DNA from: Ktedonobacteraceae bacterium
GTDB lineage: Bacteria; Chloroflexota; Ktedonobacteria; Ktedonobacterales; Ktedonobacteraceae
Direction: 5' to 3'
NCBI GenBank assembly: GCA_019240835.1
Contig: JAFAXQ010000115.1
Coordinates: 1-36,656, forward strand
DNA: 36,656 bases
The notes under the pieces were generated by a model, which worked only from the letters and a program-made list of their open reading frames with translations, ran no database searches and was not told the DNA's origin. Within the stretch, counting starts at the first letter, position 1, and each line of letters opens with the position of its first letter. A program made the position numbers and the translations under genes. Of the stretch, positions 9,254-17,970 are shown piece after piece.

Positions 9254-9930
9254 CTATAACTTTTGCTTTAATGTCTGTCGGAGTTCAGTGATAGAGCGAG
9301 CAATCTCTTCTTGCTCTCTCCAGTCTCCCCACTCTTGCCCGCGTTTGGCTAACCGCTCAAAGGTGGCACGTGTCGTTTTCCCTACTGAGCCGGGAGGCAT
9401 GTATTGTAACGGAGTACCAGGTAAAGGCATACATGTGTGACTGTGAACACAGACTTTTGGGCTGATGCGGGTTAATCGCCCCACCAGTTGTTGGCTTAAC
9501 ACCTCTTCCTGGGGTGCCTCACCTGGAAGACCAGCAATAAAATCCACGTATATCTTTTTGAGTTTGCGGCAATACTTCGCCAAATACCCCACGGCACGCT
9601 CTACTGCTGCCACATCGTGTTCGCGGTGCATAATCTCAAGCATTCGTTCGCTTCCTGATTGCGCTCCGATGGCAAGATAGGCGGCATCTGAATAGGCATC
9701 AAGCAGTTGAGCCAGTTCCGCTGTAATATATTCAGGACGCATCTCACTTGGGAACTCGCCAAATTTGATTTTGGCACTTCCTGCAACGTGCTTCATCGCC
9801 CTCAATGCCTGTTCCAGATGTTCATAATTGGGATGTAGTACCTGAATAGTTTCTAAAAAGAGGAAGGAGGAACTGAGCCAATGAGGAACTCGGTACTCAC
9901 GGTCTTCTATCAGTGGTTTGATTTTTCCTC
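9254..9930 (-). pseudogene. C-terminal fragment of a radical SAM (B12-binding-type) protein
   Basis: FGEFPSEMRPEYITAEL...AIGAQSGSERMLEIMHREHD...IYVDFIAGLPGE is the C-terminal part of radical SAM methylthio/B12 families; no CxxxCxxC N-terminal core, and an in-frame stop is met near 9930. Confidence 0.75.
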
Positions 9931-9946
9931 ACATTTCATGTATACT
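9918..9946 (+). promoter_or_regulatory. Sigma70-like promoter: TTGATT (9918-9923) - 17 bp - TATACT (9941-9946)
   Basis: Near-consensus hexamers with 17-bp spacing upstream of the kinase-helicase gene. Confidence 0.6.
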
Positions 9947-9957
9947 CAAGAAATAGA

Positions 9958-9982
9958 TCATCTGTCCCATAGGGACAGATGA
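9958..9982. promoter_or_regulatory. Perfect inverted repeat, 11-bp arms (TCATCTGTCCC-ATA-GGGACAGATGA)
   Basis: Starts 11 bp after the -10 box; a second inverted repeat ACACGT-TCTTG-ACGTGT follows at 9982-9998. Confidence 0.75.
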
Positions 9983-10091
9983 CACGTTCTTGACGTGTGA
10001 CTGGTTTCGCTTTGTTTCGCGAGAGGGTGAGATCGAACACACAACACACCCATCATTTTCAGAGGACTGTTTCCTCTCAGATGGAGGACGT

Positions 10092-13000
10092 ATGCCACAG
10101 GAGGGAGCCATCCCCGGACCAGTAGCTGGGCGCTATGTGTTGATCGAACGTGTTGGCAAAGGCTCAATGAGCACGGTGTACCGCGCACACGATCGTCTCC
10201 GTGATCAGCGGGTCGTAGCAGTGAAATTGCTCAACAGCGAGCACGGCGACGAGTTGCGACAGGAACTCTTTTCACGAGAGGTCCGCGCCCTTTCGTGCGT
10301 GAACCACCCCCACATCGTCGAGGTCCTCGATTCGGGATGGTCCGAGATACACCAGTGTTCCTACTTGGTCCTCGAGTATCTTCCTCGCACGCTAGTGCAC
10401 CTCATTGAGGAGCATCGACACGATCCCGATCATAGTTGGTGTTGGCCGCTCATGCGCGATATGGCGAGCGCCTTGGCTCATGCCCATAGTGAAGGGATCG
10501 TTCATCGCGATGTCAAACCGTCCAATGTGCTGCTTGCGGCAGATGGGTCTGCACATCTGGCCGACTTTGGCATAAGTTGGCTGCGCTATGAACTGAGTCA
10601 GCATGGCATCACCGTCTCCTCCTTCTGGTCAATTGGCTACGCAGCCCCAGAACAACGGAGTGCCCAGCAGGCTGATGAACGAAGCGATATCTATTCCCTG
10701 GGTTGCGTCTTCTACCATATGTTCTCCCGGCGCGAACCTCCACGAGATGGCCTCACCTCTGAGCTTGTGCGCGGCCTCTCTGGCGTACCCAAGCAGGTTC
10801 TCCGGGTCTTGGAGCGGATGCTTGCCACCGATCCCGCTCATCGTACTCAGAAGATGACCGAAGTCTGTCGGCAGTTGGAGATCACGCGCAATCTGGAGCT
10901 ACTACCAGAAGTGTTTCTCAAGGTTACTGATCAGGCCAGGCGCGATCTCTACACGCTGGGCCTCACAGAAAACACGCTGATGGAGACCGCCTGCCAGTAT
11001 CTCTTGGAGGAGGAACTGGGAGGAGATAACCCACACGAGGTTCGGTGTATGCTTGAGCGGGAAGGAGCGATCCGTCTCTACACAGAGACGCTGCGCCTGA
11101 TCTGTAAACAGGATCAGACTCTCCTTCTGTTAGCGGTCGCCGCTGTCCATGCCCCCTACCAGGCGCAGTTTGCACAGCAAAAGGAACAAGCGTCGCCCGT
11201 GCGCTATCTCTGGCAGGTCATTGGCGAGCAAGAAACGCGTCAGATTCCTCCGTCCCAGTATGCTGAGCTCAAACACACCCTCACCCAACTCGTGGCTCGA
11301 TTGAGCCAGCAGGCAAGCCAACATCTATCCGAACGAAAAAAGATCCGTGAGCGCCGGGACTTTCTGGCGACCTGGAGCAATGTCCTGGCATATCTGCGCG
11401 AACAACTTGATGCGGTGCCCCAGCTTCGATACACCTCACGGACCTACGATGCAGAAACCGTCGCCTTTGTCCTTGCGCAACCGGTGCCTGACGATCTCAA
11501 CTGGCCTCCCAACGCACCCATCATTGCACTGAATCCTGAGCAGGCCAATCAGGTGTATTTTGTCGGTCATGTCATGAGTAGTAGTGGCAAAACCATCGAG
11601 GTGAGCCGCGACGCCGGCGACGTGACCCGCGCCCTTGATCCTCCAGAGACGTTGCCCCCACGGGGAATCATCACCGTTTTCCAACAGGAAGCCACGGTGG
11701 CGCTTGAGCGGCTGGAAAGGGCGCTCGACCTGCTCTTGTGGGGAGGGACCGCGAATCCGCGCATGCCAGAAGTGCTCCGTGACCTGGCACAGGCTGCCTT
11801 CCTTCCGATTGACGAGCGTCTGCATTTCTTCCAGCCTGAATTGGGGGTGGATCAGCAGCAGGCGGTTCGTCAGGCGCTCTCCACCCAGGATCTCTTTCTC
11901 CTGCAAGGCCCGCCCGGTACTGGGAAAACGACGACGCTTGCTGAAATCGTCCTGCAGATCCTGCGCAAAACGCCGAACGCACGCATCCTGATTACCTCAC
12001 AATCCAACGTGGCTGTCAATCACTTGATCACACGCATTGCTGAACTGCCGGCAGATCAACCTATTGAGATTGTCCGCGTTGGTCGAGCGGAAAAGATCGG
12101 ACATGGGGCTCAGGCCTGGATCGTTGACCAGCGGCTCGCCGACTGGCGAGAGCAGATCCTTGCCAAGACCGAAACGGTCCTCCAGGTACTACAGGAGCGC
12201 GTGACGGCCCGACGACAGGCTCACAGAGCACAGCGCAGTGAGGCTAGCGAAGACACGCTGCTCCTCAGTCAGCAGTGGTTAAAGGAACTCGATCCACGCA
12301 TCCAGTCGCTTAACCAGCAGGCTCAGTCGAAACAGGAGGCTGAGGAGCAGGACCTGTGGGAAACGTTGGACTTGATCAGGCAGACGCTGCCCGAGGAGGC
12401 CCGCCCATCACAGGCTGATACGCTTGCTGAGGAACATCGGCGGCTGACTGCCCAGGTCACACGTTTGCTCTCCCCTCAGTTCCCCGGCTGCCAGGAAGAG
12501 GATCTCGTTGCGCTGGTCAAACAGTGGCGTCGCATCTTTGGTCGCGATTTTACCTTCGCCCGCCCCATCCTGGAACGCGCTAGCGTACTGGCCTCGACCT
12601 GTCAGATGACTGGCGGCTACTATCTGAAGGAGCAGCAGTTCGACTGGGTTATCATCGATGAAGCCGGTCGTGCTACCACGGCGGAACTGCTGGTCCCCCT
12701 GGTACGAGCCCGGAAGGCGATTTTAGTCGGCGATGAGCGTCAGCTGCCCCCTATGCTCGACGAAGCACTCAATGAACAGGTCCTTTCCCGGCTGGGCACC
12801 AACCGGGAGGAGTTGACCCAGAGCCTGTTTGCCTCCCTAGTAGCCCAGGCAAGGGAAGAGAACCTTCCCTCCGTTCAGATGCTGGCCACCCAGTTCCGCA
12901 TGCACCCAGCGATCGGAAAGATGGTGAGTACGGTCTTCTACCAGGGGCAACTGACTCACCAGGTCAGCCTTGGGGATCGGGCACATCATCTGCCCTGGTT

Positions 13001-13544
13001 AGAGCGACCTGTCGCCTGGTTGACCACCAGCAGGCTCCCGGAGGCCAAAGAAACCCGGCGGGCAAAGAGCTATTATAACCGCGTCGAAATCCAAGCCATT
13101 AGTACCCTGCTTCATCGCATGGAACGGACCTATCTCGAATCTGAGCAACACCGAACCGTGGCGGTGATTACCCCCTACAACGCCCAGATTGTCGAATTGC
13201 AGGCGGAAATTCTGCCCGGAAGCAGTTTCTGGCGGGCATTAACCATTGACATCTCAACCATTGACGCGATTCAGGGAATGGATCGCGATATCGTCATCTA
13301 TTCTACCGTTCGTTCGAATCCAGAAGGCCAGATTGGCTTTTTACGGGACCGACGTCGTCTCAACGTGGCGCTCTCACGGGCCAGACAGGCCCTGCTGCTG
13401 GTAGGAGACATCATGACGCTGGAGCGGGGAAGAGCAGGGGCCCTTGGGAACCCCTATCAGGAATTGATCCGGTACTTACGCAGCCACCCCGAAGAGTGTT
13501 GGATTGCCCCCTTGAGTGAAAAGGATCTGGTACCTCATGGATAA
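10092..13544 (+). CDS. mkoA: Ser/Thr protein kinase - Upf1-like SF1 helicase fusion (Mokosh type I MkoA-like)
   Basis: Kinase: VGKGSMSTVY, HRDVKPSN, ADFGIS, YAAPE. Helicase: QGPPGTGKTTT, IIDEAGRA, GDERQLPPML, TQFRMHP, STIDAIQGMDRDIVI, RRLNVALSRAR. ATG at 10092 has an SD (ggagg); the ORF track also opens upstream from a TTG at 9990. Confidence 0.85.
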   Translation: MPQEGAIPGPVAGRYVLIERVGKGSMSTVYRAHDRLRDQRVVAVKLLNSEHGDELRQELFSREVRALSCVNHPHIVEVLDSGWSEIHQCSYLVLEYLPRTLVHLIEEHRHDPDHSWCWPLMRDMASALAHAHSEGIVHRDVKPSNVLLAADGSAHLADFGISWLRYELSQHGITVSSFWSIGYAAPEQRSAQQADERSDIYSLGCVFYHMFSRREPPRDGLTSELVRGLSGVPKQVLRVLERMLATDPAHRTQKMTEVCRQLEITRNLELLPEVFLKVTDQARRDLYTLGLTENTLMETACQYLLEEELGGDNPHEVRCMLEREGAIRLYTETLRLICKQDQTLLLLAVAAVHAPYQAQFAQQKEQASPVRYLWQVIGEQETRQIPPSQYAELKHTLTQLVARLSQQASQHLSERKKIRERRDFLATWSNVLAYLREQLDAVPQLRYTSRTYDAETVAFVLAQPVPDDLNWPPNAPIIALNPEQANQVYFVGHVMSSSGKTIEVSRDAGDVTRALDPPETLPPRGIITVFQQEATVALERLERALDLLLWGGTANPRMPEVLRDLAQAAFLPIDERLHFFQPELGVDQQQAVRQALSTQDLFLLQGPPGTGKTTTLAEIVLQILRKTPNARILITSQSNVAVNHLITRIAELPADQPIEIVRVGRAEKIGHGAQAWIVDQRLADWREQILAKTETVLQVLQERVTARRQAHRAQRSEASEDTLLLSQQWLKELDPRIQSLNQQAQSKQEAEEQDLWETLDLIRQTLPEEARPSQADTLAEEHRRLTAQVTRLLSPQFPGCQEEDLVALVKQWRRIFGRDFTFARPILERASVLASTCQMTGGYYLKEQQFDWVIIDEAGRATTAELLVPLVRARKAILVGDERQLPPMLDEALNEQVLSRLGTNREELTQSLFASLVAQAREENLPSVQMLATQFRMHPAIGKMVSTVFYQGQLTHQVSLGDRAHHLPWLERPVAWLTTSRLPEAKETRRAKSYYNRVEIQAISTLLHRMERTYLESEQHRTVAVITPYNAQIVELQAEILPGSSFWRALTIDISTIDAIQGMDRDIVIYSTVRSNPEGQIGFLRDRRRLNVALSRARQALLLVGDIMTLERGRAGALGNPYQELIRYLRSHPEECWIAPLSEKDLVPHG

Positions 13545-15054
13545 CCTGCTTTCCCTGGCACAACAGGAGTTTGATGGAGCCGAGGCCACCCATCTCTTTG
13601 AGGCCGCAATCCCGCTCGCCTTTCTCGATATTCTGGTTGAAGCCTTGGAAACACAGAAGCTGAACAGCTTCGAAAGCTACTTTCTGCATGCGCTCGACAA
13701 ACATGTGCGAACGCTCTCGGAGATCGCCTGGCTCTACGGCCTGGAGGAAAGGGATCTCTACGCATCGGGTGCCAATTTACTTCGCTATGGCTACATCTGG
13801 GAAGGGGCTCCCAAACCCGAAGGAGGGCGTCCCCTCTTCCTGACGGAAAAAGGAGAACACGTCGTCAGGACGCAGAAAACGCCACCTGTTCCGGTGCGAC
13901 GCAATGCGCACCTGCATTTTAACCTGCTCACCTGGTCTGCTACGCCGCTGGAAAAGCAATGTGCCCTCTCTGCCGATCAGATGACTGCAGAAGGCCTTTG
14001 CATTTTGCCAGCCCAGCGACCGGAGCAACCAACTCTGGTGGATCTCACGCCAGAAAAAATCACCGTAGCGTTGCACGAGGTTCCTTTTTTCAACAATAAG
14101 CGGATCCTTGCCCTGCTCGCGCTTGAGCGCTCTCGTGCAGAGTACCTTGCCCCTGTTCAGGTGGTCTATCAGAGCGAACAGCGACGCTTGGCGGTCTTCC
14201 GTCGCGGGCTCGTTCTGCGCAACGAAACCGATGTCCTGCAGAGATTCTTAGAAACCGGGAAGTTCCACCTGCCCGATGACGCGATTTCGCTCACCCCTCA
14301 GCCGCCGCTCATGTCGTTGTCACTGCCGGAACCCCTTGCGGCAGCGGCTAGCCGCCTTTCAACCAACGAAACGACGAAGCGCCGCGTGGATGTGGAGTTG
14401 CAAGAACAAAAGAATCAGCTCGGGACGACGCAAAGCGAACAGGAACGCGTGCAGATGGAGCGACGCATTCGTGATCTGGAAGCAGCCCTACACACCCTCC
14501 AAGCAGAAAGCGGTACCCTGCGTCGCCGGATAGAGCAGCAACAAGGGGCGTTTCTCAAAACGGAAGAGCATCGTGCGTTCCTCGAACAGGCGCTCTCTGA
14601 AGCGAGAGACGAGATCATCATCATCTCTCCCTGGCTCAATCGCAGAACCTGCGATGATGCGCTCTGCCAGCGCATCGCCGAGGCCACAAAACGCGGAGTC
14701 AAAGTGCGCATCGGTTATGGAATCAATGAGCAGCCAGGCTCCCCCGACGCGGGGCGGAACCGATCGAATGCCCAGCGGGTGATCCGCGCCCTGCAAGAGG
14801 CAGTTGCGCAGGCAAGGGCGGCACCCGAGTTGCTCGATATCCAACGCGTGAGCGATACCCACGAAAAGATTCTGGTCTGTGATCGGCACTATGGGACCTT
14901 GGGAAGCTTTAATTGGCTGTCCTACCGTGGTGAGTTAGATCGGCAGTACCGGAGTGAGACTAGCACGGTCCTACGAGATCCCCAGACTGTTGAGGAGCTG
15001 GCGAGGATCGCACTCAGTGGCTGGCCAACGGCCCGGCCACGAGAACAAACGTGA
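13537..15054 (+). CDS. mkoB: PLD-family nuclease protein (Mokosh type I MkoB-like)
   Basis: PLD-type HxK(x)4D motif (THEKILVCDRHYGTLGSFNW) preceded by coiled coil and ISPWL strand; start overlaps the kinase-helicase stop (ATGGATAA). Confidence 0.8.
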   Translation: MDNLLSLAQQEFDGAEATHLFEAAIPLAFLDILVEALETQKLNSFESYFLHALDKHVRTLSEIAWLYGLEERDLYASGANLLRYGYIWEGAPKPEGGRPLFLTEKGEHVVRTQKTPPVPVRRNAHLHFNLLTWSATPLEKQCALSADQMTAEGLCILPAQRPEQPTLVDLTPEKITVALHEVPFFNNKRILALLALERSRAEYLAPVQVVYQSEQRRLAVFRRGLVLRNETDVLQRFLETGKFHLPDDAISLTPQPPLMSLSLPEPLAAAASRLSTNETTKRRVDVELQEQKNQLGTTQSEQERVQMERRIRDLEAALHTLQAESGTLRRRIEQQQGAFLKTEEHRAFLEQALSEARDEIIIISPWLNRRTCDDALCQRIAEATKRGVKVRIGYGINEQPGSPDAGRNRSNAQRVIRALQEAVAQARAAPELLDIQRVSDTHEKILVCDRHYGTLGSFNWLSYRGELDRQYRSETSTVLRDPQTVEELARIALSGWPTARPREQT

Positions 15055-15292
15055 CGCTTTGAGCATGAAGGACAGCGAAACAGTGCGGCTACGCCTTATC
15101 AACTGGTTTATCTCGATTTTGTGCTTGCGAACCTGTCAATGACGTTTACGACGAAGCGTTTCTGCCCGGTCTGTGTGTAGCAGGAGAGGAGATGCCTAAC
15201 TGTGTAGCGGAAGTAACAATCAGGTGAATGAGATCAATACGAGCACTCTACTTTGCTTCCGCATCAAGTCCCTCACATACACTTTCCACGAC

Positions 15293-15461
15293 GTTGCAGA
15301 GGCATAGCCCCGTGTGAGAGGTCTGAAAGTCGTTACGGCATGCAACTGTTTAGCGTGCGTCTTGTGTTCTATACTGAAGCAATGGCGAGAGAAGAGACAA
15401 ACTCGTAAGCCAAACGTCTTGGTCGTTGCAGGGACAGAGTCCCGTATGAAGGGTCTGAAAG
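15293..15461 (+). CRISPR. Two orphan CRISPR repeats (15293-15329, 15425-15461) separated by 95 bp
   Basis: GTTGCAGAGGCATAGCCCCGTGTGAGAGGTCTGAAAG and GTTGCAGGGACAGAGTCCCGTATGAAGGGTCTGAAAG: same 37-bp repeat family and orientation as arrays A/B. Confidence 0.8.
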
Positions 15462-15720
15462 TCACATAGGGCAACGCGCTAAGTATTTGCGTTGTAGCAT
15501 CGTTGGAACTGACCTTTTGTTGGGCTGCTGCAAAGGAGAGTCACAAACTCGTCAATTCAATTACGTACCTATTCTCATTCCTAGAAATAGTGTATAGTAA
15601 GAATCAAACAACCTCACCAATTATGATTGGGCAGGTGAATCCTCAAGCGGCCATGTAGTAAAAGCATGTGCCATCAATGAGAATGTTACTCTCTAATTGG
15701 AGATGGAAGAGAATAGACCC

Positions 15721-17359
15721 ATGTTGACCAAACAACAGCTTCATGGAATGAAGGAAGATCCTCTTACAAATGATGTGCTGATTCCATTGCTTCGAGCAAA
15801 GGGATATAAAGACGTGCTAAAACATCATGGAGGTGTAGGTGAACTAGGCAAAGACATTGTTTGTTGGATAGCAGATGAACTAGGCGACCGCATGAATATT
15901 GCTGTTGTTGGTAAGGCTGTACCCATCACAGGGGCAATCGGTATCGCCACAGACGTGGCAGGTCAGATTATGCAATCTTTCGGAGCGAGCTTCCGGGATA
16001 AACGAACTGGAGCGGAGCAATACGTTGCAAAATGCTATGTGATCACCAATAAAGAAATCACAAAGGATGCTAGACCAGCAATTCAATCTATCATAAGCAA
16101 CCTCACAAGATCGGTACTAGCAAATATCAGGTATATAGATGGTGACGAGCTTTGGGACTGGTATCAACAGTATTTGGCTGAGCAGCCACTTTGGCAAAAG
16201 CTAGCAGAAATCAACCAGGAATTGGATACCATTGATCCGTATCATCGCCCAGAGGCTCGTTTAACGAACGAAGGTATTCAACTCACTACCGTTGAAAAGT
16301 ATCCGGGAGCATCAGCAGAAAATCCCATTCATAATAAAATCGAAGTTTGTGTTTCCAGCAGACACAGAAGAGGGACGGACCCTAGCAAAAGATATGGACC
16401 AATTTTTGGCAACTGGAGCTCCAGTGAAGATCCCCATGTCATATGTCCAAGACCTCGAAATTCCGGAATTTATCAAAAAGAGTTTACCAGAGATCACCAA
16501 GGATGGTTTTTTTGCTCTGGGACCTGCGCATAATCCCAAGCCGCTACTTATGCGTTTTGAGTTCGTAAATGATCTCGGCGAGCAATTTACTCTTGAGTAT
16601 GTCCACCTAGAAGTTATTCAGGCAGGTCAGGAAGAAATAACACTTACTAATGATGAGCAACCAGTTCCTATTAAAGTCAGGTTTATCGTCTGTCCAAATA
16701 GCCCTTCATGGACAACTTATTTGACATTCCAGAGTACTCCTGACATGAATGTTCATCAAATTCTCATGCAGTTTGAAATGATGAGATGTTTAAGCAGACC
16801 GTATACAGGGCGCTTTACTAATTTAGAGATGGGTTTTTCTGGCACTATACATGCTGCACAACCTCCGCTGACATTTGATGCCTCTCATCAACACGCTCTC
16901 GAAGTTATAAGAGCCTTGGATGCACTTCAAGTAAAAATCGGTAAATTAGTCTTCATTCCAGAACGTGAGCTTACAGCTGAAGAGGTGCAGAAAACTGAAG
17001 AGTTACGATGTATTTTTCTTACGGGCAAGCTGGAAAGGGCGTGGGATGGTTTCACCGTAACGGTAGCTAGTACACCAGAAGCCCTAGAAGACTTAAAACA
17101 GTGGTTGGATTCTGCGGAAAAGATACTGACGAAACCAATCCATTTTGAAGAGGTCATAACACTATTCGGGCAAGAGTATCCACTAGGGAAAACAAACCCT
17201 ATTTATCTTGAAGGAAAGTTGGCGAATGAGCAAGAAGTGAGGGAGATGTTAGCAACCCAAGAAGAGTGCCAAATAAAATTGAAATTTGTTCCAAATGGTG
17301 ATTCTACTTTCGTAAAAGAGTACGTCGATTGGCTACCTGATGCAGAGAGAACCGCTTAA
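15721..17359 (+). pseudogene. Mrr-like restriction endonuclease-fold protein, frameshifted (15721-16533 and 16292-17359)
   Basis: GYKDVLKHHGGVGELGKDIVCW...NIAVVGKAV resembles PD-(D/E)xK/Mrr catalytic layout. Frame 1 gives plausible protein to about 16320, then the +1 frame continues as FIIKSKFVFPADTEEGRTLAKD to 17359. Confidence 0.6.
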
Positions 17360-17515
17360 TATCCAGCTTCGACGGCCTGTGGTATGTATGGAGCAATTTG
17401 CTGGTTGAGCTTGTTCAGCGAAAGAAGGCCAGTGTGATCGACCAACAGCAGGAAAGGAGGCGGCACTTCCCCTGAGGTCGCGCGGGTACCTGTGCTGTGA
17501 TTTTTATAGCGCTCT

Positions 17516-17541
17516 TTTGTGGAAACAATTGTTTCCACAAA
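17516..17541. repeat. Dispersed palindrome, copy 2 (26-bp perfect)
   Basis: TTTGTGGAAACAATTGTTTCCACAAA is its own reverse complement. Confidence 0.85.
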
Positions 17542-17970
17542 TTTATATTGGCACAGATGTATGGCTCGCACTGTCCCTTGCATCTCCCTGTAGGGGGAAA
17601 AGGTGTCCTTGCTGGCTCGCAAGACGGCTTTTTGTCGGTGTCTGACCATGTTCCCTAGTTGGTTTTCCCCCCGTAGGGTGATGGAAGAGGCATCCTTGAC
17701 AAGGTGTCCTCATTCTGGTAAGAAACTTGTACGAGTATTGTATTTTTATCATGGTTCCTGGAGAAATTCACAGGATGGCGTAGAGCTACAGATCAGTCAC
17801 CAACCGCAAAGGAGTATGAGGCAGATCCTAACTGCGGTATATGACTGCTGATGGTGTCAGATTTCTAGGCCGAGAGATGGAAATTGTTTTTTTAATACGT
17901 CTTCACCAGACGCCCGTCTCACCGCTCAGTCGCTGACGATGGAAGCACCCTTTTACTAGGAGGAGAAAGA

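Noticed and set aside
9990-10091. N-terminal extension of the kinase-helicase from the TTG at 9990
   Set aside because: The TTG lies inside the inverted repeat, and the ATG at 10092 has an SD and starts just before the kinase glycine loop region.
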